Part shown: positions 15,581-24,406 of the stretch, piece by piece
How positions within the stretch are numbered: position 1 is the first letter of the stretch
Layout of the letters: the number at the start of each line of letters is the position of its first letter
Assembly (NCBI RefSeq): GCF_024692365.1
Contig: NZ_JAILMR010000138.1
Location: 1-47,617 of the forward strand
DNA from: Ruminococcus sp.
Lineage (GTDB): Bacteria; Bacillota; Clostridia; Oscillospirales; Ruminococcaceae
Direction of reading: 5' to 3'
DNA length: 47,617 bases
Program-made: the position numbers and the translations under genes
Notes under the pieces: generated by a model
Database searches by the model: none
Seen by the model: only the letters and a program-made list of their open reading frames with translations
Told to the model about the DNA's origin: nothing

Positions 15581-16423
15581 ATGAAAAAAATATATGCATT
15601 ATCCGCAGCAATTATCCTGTCTTTGAGCCTGTGTGCCTGCGGAAATGTGACAAAACCCGCAGCAAACAGCGAAGCAGCATCGGAGAAAGCAGCCGAAAGC
15701 ATATCCGAATCCGCGGCTGAATCAGAAGAAAGCTCCGAAGAAGAGACAGAGAGCTCTGCCGAGGACACGCAGAGCAGTGAAACCTTAACCGAATCGCAGG
15801 CTGACAGTAAAGAAGAAACATCAGAGTCACAAGCCGAGAACGAAACTCCTGACAGTGACAGCGCTAACGATGAACAGCTGGGAGATATCGGCATTGAAAA
15901 AAACGATGACGGAACAGTGACCATGATGTTCTCATACGCTTTTCTGTTTTGAGATATAGATTCGGCTATTGAGCATTACTCTGAATTAGACGGCTTTATA
16001 AAGTCAGAGATAAAAGGCACAGATGAAGATAAATTCTCAAAGCATTTATATCTGACCTTTACCGAAGAAGGCTACCAAGCTATCGCAGATGAGGCTATGG
16101 AGGCTTTCAAGTATTCAATAGCTTCTGTCCCGAAGAGCTATGAAACGATCACAGATCTGAAATTCAATGAAGAATTCACCGATTTCTATATTTATACAAC
16201 AAATCAGACAGATTTTGAAAACAGCGATGATATAAGCATCACCGAAGATATCGAGTACCACACTACATTCTATCATGTGTATGCGCTTGATGATGACGAT
16301 GTTACAATAACATACCACTTCATGGACGCTGACGGAAACGAGTTTCTGACAGATGTGCTCGATGATAATGAACGCCAAAGCCTGAAAAAGGTAGAGGGAA
16401 CAGAAAGACACTATAACGACTAA
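15581..16423 (+). pseudogene. Secreted lipoprotein, paralogue B, split by in-frame TGA
   Basis: The frame starts with a lipoprotein signal (LCAC, cysteine 20) and a long Ser/Glu/Ala-rich linker. It reads KNDDGTVTMMFSYAFLF to a TGA at 15950-15952. The very same frame then continues without interruption for 156 more codons to TAA 16421-16423. The continuation (SYETITDLKFNEEFTDFYIYTT, DVTITYHFMDADGNEFL) aligns throughout with paralogue A, so the two parts are one gene of about 280 codons with a nonsense codon at position 124. It may be a pseudogene, a truncated secreted linker, or subject to readthrough. The second part has no good RBS of its own. Confidence 0.82.
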
Positions 16424-16466
16424 TCAAGTCACGATAACAACATTCTGACCAGAAGGAGGTATCACC

Positions 16467-17174
16467 ATGACATTGCAGGAGATAATCAACGATTCAAAGC
16501 GTATAGTTTTTTTCGGGGGCGCGGGAGTATCCACCGAGAGCGGAATACCAGATTTCCGTTCGGTGGACGGACTTTACAATCAGAAATACGACTACCCTCC
16601 CGAAACTATCCTCAGCCACACATTCTTTATGGATAAGACCGAGGAGTTCTACAAATTCTACCGCGACAAGATGCTGTGCCTTACTGCAAAGCCTAACAAG
16701 GCTCACCTGAAACTTGCCGAAATGGAAAAGGCGGGCAAACTTGCAGCGATAGTCACCCAGAATATCGACGGACTTCATCAGGCGGCGGGCAGTAAAAATG
16801 TTTACGAACTTCACGGTTCGGTGCTGAGAAATTACTGCATGAAATGCCACAAGCCCTATGCCGTGGAGGATATCCTGAACGGTACAGGCGTGCCGAAATG
16901 CACCTGCGGCGGCACTATCAAACCCGATGTGGTGCTTTACGAAGAGGGTCTGGACGATGCCACGGTGGAGGGTGCTGTTGAAAGCATCTCCCGCGCCGAC
17001 TGCCTTATCATCGCAGGAACTTCCCTGACGGTATATCCTGCGGCAGGTATGGTGAGATATTTCCGCGGCAAGCATCTGGTTCTGATAAACCGTGACCCCA
17101 CCCCAATGGACGAAATGTGCGATCTGGTACTGCACGATAAGGTGGGAGAAGTGCTGGATAAGATAGTTATATGA
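16467..17174 (+). CDS. cobB: Sir2-family NAD-dependent protein deacylase
   Basis: 235 residues, normal length. It removes acyl groups from lysines using NAD+, giving nicotinamide and O-acyl-ADP-ribose. GAGVSTESGIPDFRS (18-32) and TQNIDGLH (97-104) bind NAD, H116 (ELHGS) is the catalytic base, and C124-x2-C127 with C145-x-C147 form the zinc ribbon. RBS AAGGAGGT is strong. It is followed by a perfect bidirectional terminator, so it ends the plus-strand run. Nicotinamide released here could feed NAD salvage; the window also has pncB, though not adjacent. Confidence 0.95.
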   Translation: MTLQEIINDSKRIVFFGGAGVSTESGIPDFRSVDGLYNQKYDYPPETILSHTFFMDKTEEFYKFYRDKMLCLTAKPNKAHLKLAEMEKAGKLAAIVTQNIDGLHQAAGSKNVYELHGSVLRNYCMKCHKPYAVEDILNGTGVPKCTCGGTIKPDVVLYEEGLDDATVEGAVESISRADCLIIAGTSLTVYPAAGMVRYFRGKHLVLINRDPTPMDEMCDLVLHDKVGEVLDKIVI

Positions 17175-17180
17175 TGATAT

Positions 17181-17219
17181 AAAACCGCCCTCTCTGAAAT
17201 TTCAGAGAGGGCGGTTTTT
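17181..17219. terminator. Bidirectional terminator
   Basis: A perfect 38-bp palindrome, with a 19-bp arm beginning AAAACCGCCCTCTCTG, lies between the convergent sirtuin and glycosyltransferase genes. A T-run is present on both strands. Confidence 0.93.
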
Positions 17220-17239
17220 GCATTTTAACGGATCAGCAT

Positions 17240-17977
17240 CTAGCGAACATCATAATAAAAACTATCCGCCGCCTGACGGTCTTTTCCTGTGAAAATACGT
17301 TTTGTCAGCTTGCGGTTTTTGATAAGATACCAGTCACCGAATTCATCAAATTTACGTGATGAAGTCAATACATAGGAACGCTTCAATGTTCCGTATTTCT
17401 TCCCCTTGCGGAGCCCTAATTTTTTCAGGCGAACAGCGAAGTCCATATCTTCAAGGCTTATTAAATTTTCATCGAATCCATTTACAGCTTCAAAATCACG
17501 CTTGTAAAACCAGAACATAGCACCGCTAAGATAACCGCCGTTCTTTATCATAACAGGCAAAAGATTGAAAGCAATATACAAAGCCGAACAAGCAATGCCC
17601 ACAGACTTTCTTTCAAATTTCAGATTCGTTCCGCCGCCGATGTATTTTCCGCTTTCAAGCATTTCCTTTATCTCAGCGAGAGAATATTTAGTCATAAGAC
17701 TGTCCGCATCGATGGTGACTACGATATCGCCTGTCGCTGCCTTGACGCCTGTATTTCTTATTGCGGCGATGCACTTGCTGTCATTTTTAAGCACTTTCGC
17801 ACCATAGTGCTCTGCAATTTTACAAGTATTATCAGTGCATCTGTTTGCGACAACAATTATCTCCACAGTATCAGGTTTAACATATTTTGAAGCACTTATC
17901 ACCGCACGAAGACACCGACCTATATAATCTTCTTCATTGTGAGCGGGAATAATAACTGAAAATTTGGGTTTATTCAT
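17240..17977 (-). CDS. GT2-family glycosyltransferase
   Basis: 245 residues. FSVIIPAHNEEDYIGRCL (7-23) starts the GT-A nucleotide-sugar fold, D90-A-D92 (TIDADS) is the metal-binding DxD, and SLEDMDFAVRLKKLG is the ED acceptor motif. There is no strong C-terminal membrane anchor; a hydrophobic patch at about 130-150 may touch the membrane. Acceptor and donor are unknown. It is likely single-gene, ending at the shared terminator. Confidence 0.92.
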   Translation of the reverse strand: MNKPKFSVIIPAHNEEDYIGRCLRAVISASKYVKPDTVEIIVVANRCTDNTCKIAEHYGAKVLKNDSKCIAAIRNTGVKAATGDIVVTIDADSLMTKYSLAEIKEMLESGKYIGGGTNLKFERKSVGIACSALYIAFNLLPVMIKNGGYLSGAMFWFYKRDFEAVNGFDENLISLEDMDFAVRLKKLGLRKGKKYGTLKRSYVLTSSRKFDEFGDWYLIKNRKLTKRIFTGKDRQAADSFYYDVR

Positions 17978-18077
17978 AGGGCACCTCTTTTGGAATTTTT
18001 ATTTTTTCACATTATAGCACTGCGGTGTTGACAGGCAAGTTTTGTAACACAGATGACAGTCCGAAAGAACAGAAAAA

Positions 18078-18422
18078 TTAATCGTCCAGCCAGTACGAAG
18101 CCATTGTGATGCTCATTTCAATAGTGTTTTGATCTATCCCTTTTTCAGCACCAAGCCTTCTGATCTCATTTAACAATTTGCGCGAATGTGTTTTCTCGAT
18201 CATCTCATCAAGAGGTTCCAAAGAATACAAAAACTCTTTTGGATCTAGAACGCTCAGAAATTCGATCGCTGCATCAATGTCCTCTGAAAGCACTTCACTG
18301 AATGGGATCCAGAAATCATTCTCTGGATCAGGTTCCTGACCATAAAAACTGCACTCACAATAACTGATATGTCGAGTGAGCAGTTGATAAGCCTTTTTTG
18401 TATCGATCACAAATAACAACAC
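18078..18422 (-). CDS. Small hypothetical protein
   Basis: About 114 residues, acidic (PDPENDFWIPFSEVLSEDIDAAIEFL). It is helical by appearance, with no signal or membrane segment. The frame begins with GTG at 18422 just after AGGGA, too close for good initiation. A GTG four codons later (18410) has better spacing, so the start is uncertain. It follows the next gene by about 50 bp and probably shares its promoter. No family recognised; the size and composition resemble immunity-type proteins, but nothing specific supports that. Confidence 0.6.
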   Translation of the reverse strand: MLLFVIDTKKAYQLLTRHISYCECSFYGQEPDPENDFWIPFSEVLSEDIDAAIEFLSVLDPKEFLYSLEPLDEMIEKTHSRKLLNEIRRLGAEKGIDQNTIEMSITMASYWLDD

Positions 18423-18473
18423 TCCCTATTTTTTCTTTACTACCAGCTTGATTCATTCGGTCAATAAAATAAA

Positions 18474-18875
18474 TTATTGGTAACGGTTACTTGTCACGGT
18501 CAGACTTGCAAACCCGTTATCAAGCTTATAATTTGATACGGTGGCTTTTGAAATAGTATCAGTACCAATGTTTTTTCCTGATTCATCATACAGATTTCCC
18601 TGACGCACCGAAAAGGTTACTGTACCATCCATTTGGACGTGAGTTATTTTAAGCGTCACGTTTTCAAATTTAATGGTATCATCTTTTTGATACTCTTGTT
18701 CAAAAGAAAAAGTCTCCGCCGTATCGGAATCAATTTCTCCTGTTACGCTTATAACTGCCCATGTATGTGTGTCATGATACTGTTTGAGCGATATAATAAC
18801 ATATGTTGTAAATAATACTGCTATTAAAATCGCAACTGTAAAGATGTTGTATTTCCGTTTGAACTTTATTTTCAT
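18474..18875 (-). CDS. Membrane-anchored small extracytoplasmic protein
   Basis: 133 residues. A basic N-terminus, one membrane helix (about 11-29) and an extracytoplasmic beta-rich domain (WAVISVTGEIDSD, FENVTLKITHVQMDGTVTFSVRQG, ASLTVTSN). I do not recognise the family. It has a consensus promoter and stands upstream of the small hypothetical gene, so the two may function together. Confidence 0.72.
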   Translation of the reverse strand: MKIKFKRKYNIFTVAILIAVLFTTYVIISLKQYHDTHTWAVISVTGEIDSDTAETFSFEQEYQKDDTIKFENVTLKITHVQMDGTVTFSVRQGNLYDESGKNIGTDTISKATVSNYKLDNGFASLTVTSNRYQ

Positions 18876-18916
18876 TCTGACCAGTCCATTCTGATAATCG
18901 GTTTATTTCAGCACCA

Positions 18917-18945
18917 ATTATAACACACCATCGTTGTACTGTCAA
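18917..18945 (-). promoter_or_regulatory. Consensus promoter of the 18875 gene
   Basis: TTGACA (18940-18945), 17-bp spacer, TATAAT (18917-18922) on the minus strand, about 40 bp before the start codon. Confidence 0.85.
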
Positions 18946-19137
18946 CAAAAACATCACTGCCCAAATGACAACCTCTTTTTTAGCGGTTGAAATGCACTAT
19001 ATCTTTTGAACTAAATTAGTTGCTTCTGACAAAGTTTGCTTTTGTACATTAAAATCCCCAACAAATTATACGCAGATCACTGATTTTGTGTTATACTATA
19101 TTCAGGAGAAAGCCTGAAACTTCAAGGAGGTCATACT

Positions 19138-19791
19138 ATGGAGCTTTATTATCTTTTCAACTCGATCAACGGCTCGTATTTCTGCTTTGATGAGCGCAAC
19201 CGTCCGTCAGCGACATTTAACCTAAAGCTCGCAGGATATTACGACTATACCAAAGTTCACAATATCTTAAACAACGCCATCTCCCCGAAGGAACGCAATC
19301 GCTGGCAGATCGTTGAGTCCATCGAATCCCCGATACAAACAAAGCGCGAGCCTGGTATCTGTGATCTTGATAATATCGACAGCGATTCGGAGATAATCAA
19401 AGAGCTCACTATAATAACCAAAGCAGCCGACCGTCTTAAGCGCTATATCGAAGAACTTGATAAAAAGCTCTCCGAGCTTGACAAACAGCAGAACGATGTA
19501 CTGCATTTTATCGAGAAATATAACCTCAACGCCAGTGACGGTTTCAAGGTATACAAGCTTTTGAAAGATATACGCGTAGAACGCAGGAGTATCAAGAACG
19601 AGATACATAATGCGCAGATGCTGGATAAGACTGAGTTTGAAGGCATAAACTATGTCTCGCTCATAAAGAAAATGGCTGATCAAGAAAAACAGGACGCTTA
19701 TACCCCACGCATACTCACCGAGCTTTTCGAGCTCCGTAAAAAAGGCACAAACATCGACATAAGCCATCGCGACATAAAAACGGGAACATAA
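19138..19791 (+). CDS. Hypothetical coiled-coil protein
   Basis: 217 residues, cytosolic. The N-terminal part (1-70) has YYLFNSINGSYFCFDERNRPSATFNLKLAGYYDY. A coiled coil follows (about 88-125, ADRLKRYIEELDKKLSELDKQQ), then further charged helices to the end. The IEELDKKLSELDKQQNDVLHFIE and DIRVERRSIKNEIHNA segments look like dimerisation helices. I do not recognise the family. RBS CAAGGAGG is strong and the gene ends at its own terminator. A TATACT -10 lies at 19092-19097 with a poor -35. Confidence 0.72.
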   Translation: MELYYLFNSINGSYFCFDERNRPSATFNLKLAGYYDYTKVHNILNNAISPKERNRWQIVESIESPIQTKREPGICDLDNIDSDSEIIKELTIITKAADRLKRYIEELDKKLSELDKQQNDVLHFIEKYNLNASDGFKVYKLLKDIRVERRSIKNEIHNAQMLDKTEFEGINYVSLIKKMADQEKQDAYTPRILTELFELRKKGTNIDISHRDIKTGT

Positions 19792-19798
19792 TAATTTA

Positions 19799-19830
19799 AA
19801 ACCTCATATCCCTTCACGGATATGGGGTTT
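19799..19830 (+). terminator. Terminator after the coiled-coil gene
   Basis: AAACCTCATATCC/GGATATGGGGTTT, 13-bp stem with one G-U pair, six-base loop, then AATTTA. Confidence 0.8.
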
Positions 19831-19931
19831 AATTTATGCCTCAAATACCCAAAACAATCAAAAAAGCTCACCTGGAAAATGCAACGAAATTAATAACTAT
19901 TAATAATTTATCTCAAATATACCGCCAAACA

Positions 19932-19949
19932 AAATCACACGTGTGATTT
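19932..19949. promoter_or_regulatory. 18-bp palindrome, possible operator
   Basis: AAATCACAC followed by its exact complement, about 40 bp upstream of the -35 of the beta-helix gene. A perfect even palindrome of this size is typical of a dimeric repressor or activator site. The binding protein is unknown. Confidence 0.5.
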
Positions 19950-19990
19950 GATATAAAACATCGAAAATACATCATATAGCTTATCAGCTA

Positions 19991-20019
19991 TTTACTTTTA
20001 TCAATGGATATGTTATAAT
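19991..20019 (+). promoter_or_regulatory. Promoter of the beta-helix dockerin gene
   Basis: TTTACT (19991-19996), 17-bp spacer, TATAAT (20014-20019), 45 bp before the ATG. Confidence 0.78.
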
Positions 20020-20064
20020 ATTTTTTGTCTAAATCATTTCTATTTTGTTTTGGGGTTGGTAAAA

Positions 20065-22686
20065 ATGATTAACAAAATCATTAATAAAGCGTTGATGCTG
20101 ATAACAGCGGTGATGATAGCACTTTCGGGAGTGGCATCAGCAGGAGTTTCGTTGCGGGGATATGCATACAATTTTGACCAGATAACGGGCGCCAAGAATG
20201 TTTCGGGTGCGAAAAGCATCAGTTACAGGCGAATCATCAGTATCGACGTTGTGGAAAAATATGACGCGGATAAAACAGGCAGGAATGATGCTTCCGCCGC
20301 CATTCAAAATGCGCTGGACTATGCGCGTGACAACGCAAGCGACATCACTCAGGTTAAAGTCGTTATACCTGCGGGTACTTATCTTATCGACAAGACCCTT
20401 TACATATATTCAAACACCTATTTATATATGTATGGTGCTACTCTGAAAAAGAATTTTGCCAGCGGCGGCTGTATGCTGAGAAATGCACAGCCTTACAAAA
20501 AAGGAGGCTATGATGATGCCCGCAACATAATGGTCGAGGGCGGCTGTTTTGACGGTAACATAAAATCGAATTACAAGAATTTCTGCAATATGCGTCTGGG
20601 GCATATGAAAAATCTCATGCTGAAAAATGTGTCCTTCAAAAATAACCTTAATACCCATCATCTTGAACTCGGGGGCATAAAGGATGTGACCATTAAAGGC
20701 TGTGATTTTTCGGAATATCGCGGAAATAATCTGAAAGAAGCAATACAGTTCGATATAATGAACAACTCAAATGTTTTCAGCGGTTTTGAACCTTTCGACG
20801 ACACGACCTGCGAAAACGTGGTGATACGCAGCAACACTTTCCGCAACGTTATGCGCGGCATAGGTTCACATTCAGCGACGCTTGGTAAATACTACAAGGA
20901 TTTCCTTATCGAAAACAACACTTTCACAAATATCACCGACTGCGCAATACTCATGCAAAGCTACAAAAACATCACTGTAAGCAGCAACAACATGAACAAT
21001 GTTGGCAGCGGTATAATCGTTAGGAATATGTCACCATCTGACAGCAATGCGGGCTACTATGACCCTGTTGACAGCGGCAGTCCGAAACTCAATAACGACC
21101 TGAACACAGTGATAAAAAACAATACCATAACAGCAAAAGTCACAAGGACAAGACCATCGCCTGTGGGTATACAGCTTTTCGGCAAGCTTGTTGAAAAGGG
21201 CAAATGGACGAATTTCGACCATCAGGTCGAGGGCGTGCGCATCACGGGCAACACGCTGAAAATTCCCGGAACTTGCATTGAGATGGACGATGTTATGGGC
21301 ATCAAGGTGGATTCAAACAAGCTTTCGTACACGGGCGGTGCGGGTTTGGATTTTGATCTTATAAACGTGCAGGATTCAGCTGAAACACTGTTTTCGGACA
21401 ACACAACCATATCCCCTGCGGACGGCAGTTTTGATATCAGTGGCGGAAGAGTTTACTTGCAGGATATGACCCTTTCAAATCGTTCGGACGGCTGCTGCGG
21501 GGTGCGGTCCGGGGAGAACGGTTCCGTTTTTGGCTGGGACCTTACGGTGAACTCGTCAGGTGCGGCTTCAAGCCCGATATTTGCGGGAAAGGGCAGCGGA
21601 AATATGGTCATAAGCGGTGGAAGTTACAGTTCAAGCGGCGAAGATTCTCCTGCGGCAGAATCGGAATCTGTCATTGCCATAAACGAAGCAACCCTGAAAG
21701 GCAAAAAATCGGAGGCTGTGCGCGTTGCTAATCCGGGCATGATGTACATTTACGACTGTGAACTTTCCACCGATGTAAAAACAAGCGTTGACGGATTGAC
21801 TGCGGCGGCTGTGCTTTACGGCAACAGCCCCTACGGTGCGGAAGATAAGCTTTCGCGGCTTTATGTTGAGGGTGGAAGCATAACTTCTCACGGTGATGTT
21901 ATATTCACAACAAACTGTAAGAGCGAAGTGATTATCAGCGGCACACAGATATCAACTGATGGGAACGGATATCTGGTGAAATGCGTATCAGACCCTACAC
22001 GCTGGGGCTGGGGCAGAAAGCTATGCGGCGGCGCGGTGTGCAGTTTGACGCTTAAAGGTCAGGAACTTAGCGGAAATATGCTGTGCGACAGCCTTAGTAC
22101 GCTGGACATTCTGATTTCCGAAAATTCGCAATACAAGGGTACTCCCGAGAGTGTTTATATCGGGGCATTCTTCGGTGACAGTGGAAAGATCTCGGTAAGC
22201 ATTGATGAAAGTTCAACCTGGGTGATAGAAAGTGACTGCACGGTCAGCGAACTTCACTCAGCCGGAACGATAAAGGACACAAATAATAAAACTGTAAAGA
22301 TAGCCGATACCAAGGGAAATATCCTGCGGGACGGCGACAGCGAATTCACGGTAACTGTTACCGGGGAATACAGCAATACTCCCAAAATGCACGACATCGG
22401 CGGAAGTTACAGCTTCGACGATTTTCGCATGAGCCGTGCCGAAATAGACCCGGGTATGCTTGACGACATCGAGGACACCCCAAAAGATTACAAGCGCGGA
22501 GATGTAAACGGCGACGGAAAAGTTGATGTGAGCGACATTATAGTGGTCGCAAGCTACATAAAACAGCTTAGGACTTTCAGCGACAATGACATGAAGCTTC
22601 GTGCTGATGTGAACAACGATGGGCTCATAAATGTCAAGGATATACTGCTTATCGCGGCGGCGATAAAGGGGTTAAGACAGCTGTGA
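20065..22686 (+). CDS. Secreted right-handed beta-helix protein with C-terminal dockerin
   Basis: 873 residues. A signal peptide (about 1-27, ending near GVASAG) is followed by a pectin-lyase-fold region (about 65-500). That region has the usual entry (DKTGRNDASAAIQNALDYA, VVIPAGTYLIDKTLYI) and many N-x-F/V-x-N ladder turns such as VIRSNTFRNV, LIENNTFTNI and TVSSNNMNNV. A less regular beta-rich part continues to about 790. A type I dockerin (809-873) follows, with calcium loops DVNGDGKVDVSD and DVNNDGLINVKD, so it should dock onto a cohesin-bearing scaffoldin or cell-surface protein. Catalysis on polysaccharide is likely for this fold, but no family-specific active site is assigned. The ATG at 20065 (with GGGGTTGG upstream) is preferred to the TTG at 20050. 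Confidence 0.88.
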   Translation: MINKIINKALMLITAVMIALSGVASAGVSLRGYAYNFDQITGAKNVSGAKSISYRRIISIDVVEKYDADKTGRNDASAAIQNALDYARDNASDITQVKVVIPAGTYLIDKTLYIYSNTYLYMYGATLKKNFASGGCMLRNAQPYKKGGYDDARNIMVEGGCFDGNIKSNYKNFCNMRLGHMKNLMLKNVSFKNNLNTHHLELGGIKDVTIKGCDFSEYRGNNLKEAIQFDIMNNSNVFSGFEPFDDTTCENVVIRSNTFRNVMRGIGSHSATLGKYYKDFLIENNTFTNITDCAILMQSYKNITVSSNNMNNVGSGIIVRNMSPSDSNAGYYDPVDSGSPKLNNDLNTVIKNNTITAKVTRTRPSPVGIQLFGKLVEKGKWTNFDHQVEGVRITGNTLKIPGTCIEMDDVMGIKVDSNKLSYTGGAGLDFDLINVQDSAETLFSDNTTISPADGSFDISGGRVYLQDMTLSNRSDGCCGVRSGENGSVFGWDLTVNSSGAASSPIFAGKGSGNMVISGGSYSSSGEDSPAAESESVIAINEATLKGKKSEAVRVANPGMMYIYDCELSTDVKTSVDGLTAAAVLYGNSPYGAEDKLSRLYVEGGSITSHGDVIFTTNCKSEVIISGTQISTDGNGYLVKCVSDPTRWGWGRKLCGGAVCSLTLKGQELSGNMLCDSLSTLDILISENSQYKGTPESVYIGAFFGDSGKISVSIDESSTWVIESDCTVSELHSAGTIKDTNNKTVKIADTKGNILRDGDSEFTVTVTGEYSNTPKMHDIGGSYSFDDFRMSRAEIDPGMLDDIEDTPKDYKRGDVNGDGKVDVSDIIVVASYIKQLRTFSDNDMKLRADVNNDGLINVKDILLIAAAIKGLRQL

Positions 22687-22712
22687 GAGGTTTTATAATA
22701 GTATAATGAGCG

Positions 22713-22751
22713 AAAGACACTTCTGCTGATGAATGTAGAAGTGTCTTTTTT
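22713..22751 (+). terminator. Terminator after the beta-helix gene
   Basis: AAAGACACTTCT/AGAAGTGTCTTT, 12-bp stem (22713-22724 with 22737-22748) ending in a T-run. Confidence 0.88.
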
Positions 22752-22858
22752 GATTTTTAAACAATGTATATTTTTTCTTTTTCCGTTCAAAATACTCTCA
22801 AAGGGCTTCGCAGACCGACGGGCGGGGCTGAAATTTTATGTTCGGGGAAAGGAAAACT

Positions 22859-23572
22859 ATGGGTAATTTTCTTACAGATTCAAAGCTTGGCAAAAGGCTG
22901 GGCACAAAAGGTGTTTGCATAACTCTGGGAGCTTGCCTGATAGCACTTGCGGGGGCGGGGGCTGCGGCTTACAACAAGGCGATGGAGGAACTTAACAGCA
23001 CTATCGTGACTGATCTACCCCGCGCCGCTGAACAGGCTGACAAAAAATCTTCGGGCGTGGCAAAGCCTTCGGACAGTTCGGCTTATGAGAAAGACAGTTC
23101 TTCAAAAGCGGAAGACCTGACTTCTTCAATGATATCCGACGATATCAAAACTCAGCCGAATGTTATGCCTGTAAACGGTGATATCATCAATCCATTTTCT
23201 GATGGCGAATTGGTAAAGGACGAAACTCTCGGAGTATGGCGGACGCATGACGGAGTCGATATAAAAGCGGACGTAGGCACTCCCGTAAAAGCCATGAACA
23301 AGGGCACCGTCACAGAAATCAAAGAAGACCCCCTGTGGGGCAACGGCATAGTCATCGACCACGGCAGCGGCGTGACGGGATACTATTACAGCCTTTCAAA
23401 GGCGATGAACGTAGTTGAGGGCGACCGTGTCAATGCAGGAGAGGTGATAGGTGCTGTAGGCGATACCGCCGAATGTGAAGCCGCTGAACTTTCGCACCTG
23501 CACTTTGCCCTGAAAAAGAACGGCAGCTGGATAGACCCCATTGAATATATCGGCATAAAATATAATAAGTAG
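22859..23572 (+). CDS. SpoIIQ-like M23 metallopeptidase, membrane-anchored
   Basis: 237 residues. A short cytoplasmic N-terminus and one membrane helix (about 18-38) are followed by a Ser/Lys-rich linker (about 50-100) and a LytM/M23 domain (about 105-232). H130 and D134 (RTHDGVDI) and the H213-x-H215 pair (SHLHFAL) are the zinc ligands and catalytic His, so the site looks intact. SLxxW-RTH-GVDI and the single N-terminal helix recall clostridial SpoIIQ, which crosses the septum during engulfment. It could equally be a general peptidoglycan hydrolase. ATG 22859 (AAAGGA six bases ahead) is preferred to ATG 22838. Confidence 0.85.
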   Translation: MGNFLTDSKLGKRLGTKGVCITLGACLIALAGAGAAAYNKAMEELNSTIVTDLPRAAEQADKKSSGVAKPSDSSAYEKDSSSKAEDLTSSMISDDIKTQPNVMPVNGDIINPFSDGELVKDETLGVWRTHDGVDIKADVGTPVKAMNKGTVTEIKEDPLWGNGIVIDHGSGVTGYYYSLSKAMNVVEGDRVNAGEVIGAVGDTAECEAAELSHLHFALKKNGSWIDPIEYIGIKYNK

Positions 23573-23599
23573 AATTCATAAGATTATCCCTATATAAAT

Positions 23600-23633
23600 G
23601 CCCGACGGTCATTATTTGACTATCGGGCGTTTT
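23600..23633. terminator. Terminator between convergent genes
   Basis: GCCCGACGGTCA/TGACTATCGGGC (12 positions, one mismatch and one G-U) with a TTTTA tail on the plus strand. It serves the M23 gene and perhaps the opposing gene. Confidence 0.75.
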
Positions 23634-23649
23634 ACTTGTATGAATAATG

Positions 23650-24387
23650 TTATTCTTCAGGGACAGGATATGCCATATCCAGTTCGAGTACACCCTTTAT
23701 TTTTGATGCTTCGGATCTTTCATCCCAGTTAAGTGAGGTGTCATTCATTTCATCATTAAAATAGAATACTTCAAATCTTATATCGCCTTCAAATGTATCA
23801 CAGTCCATGGTGAACATATACGGCTCTCCGCCGCCGTTGAAATTCTGTTCTTTTTTGCCTTCTTCGGCTTTCATGATGAAACCCATGCTTGTTCCCGAAG
23901 TATCAGCCGCTGTATCGGGCACCACTATCACTCTGGGGAGAAAACCCTGCATATTGTCATTGACAAAATAACAATAGAATGTTATGTCTCCGCTTTTCTT
24001 TGTGTGCATTTTGTAGCCTCTTATTTCGTCACCCGTTTTGTATCCCTCAAAGGGACTGTTCTCCAGATCTTCTTTATATACCGTGTTCACATCTACAAGC
24101 ATATCACCGTCAAATCCGTTTTGAGAACCGCCTGTTGAAGTGAAATTTTTGAATGAGAATAAGCTTAACACCACGATCAGTAATGCTGTTACTGCACTCA
24201 CGCATATTATAGTCACCAGTACGAATACGATAGGCGGCATCATGGGCTTGCCTTTTCTTTTTTTGCCTGCTATGGCGCCCTCCGCAAGGCGTTTGTTTAT
24301 CTTTCTGCGGTAGTAAAACATATATATCAGCACTGTTATGCCCAGCACCAAAGGTGCCGCAAGTATTACTGCAAATATAGGTGTCAT
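23650..24387 (-). CDS. Two-helix membrane protein of the LytTR operon
   Basis: 245 residues. Membrane helices at about 3-24 and 53-80 are separated by a basic cytoplasmic loop (YRRKINKRLAEG, GKKRKGKP). A large extracytoplasmic beta-rich domain follows (about 85-245) with VNDNMQGFLPRVIVVPDT and GEPYMFTMDCDTFEGDIRFEVFYFND. No family recognised. It lies 19 bp after a LytTR regulator. In related operons a LytTR protein is paired with a small membrane partner (often DUF3021) that controls it. This protein is not DUF3021 but may play the same part. Confidence 0.75.
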   Translation of the reverse strand: MTPIFAVILAAPLVLGITVLIYMFYYRRKINKRLAEGAIAGKKRKGKPMMPPIVFVLVTIICVSAVTALLIVVLSLFSFKNFTSTGGSQNGFDGDMLVDVNTVYKEDLENSPFEGYKTGDEIRGYKMHTKKSGDITFYCYFVNDNMQGFLPRVIVVPDTAADTSGTSMGFIMKAEEGKKEQNFNGGGEPYMFTMDCDTFEGDIRFEVFYFNDEMNDTSLNWDERSEASKIKGVLELDMAYPVPEE

Positions 24388-24406
24388 AATTGTCAGCTCC
24401 TTTCTT

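Noticed and set aside
15950..15952. TGA as a selenocysteine codon
   Set aside because: The paralogue has no cysteine at this place and no selenocysteine-type hairpin is evident just downstream.
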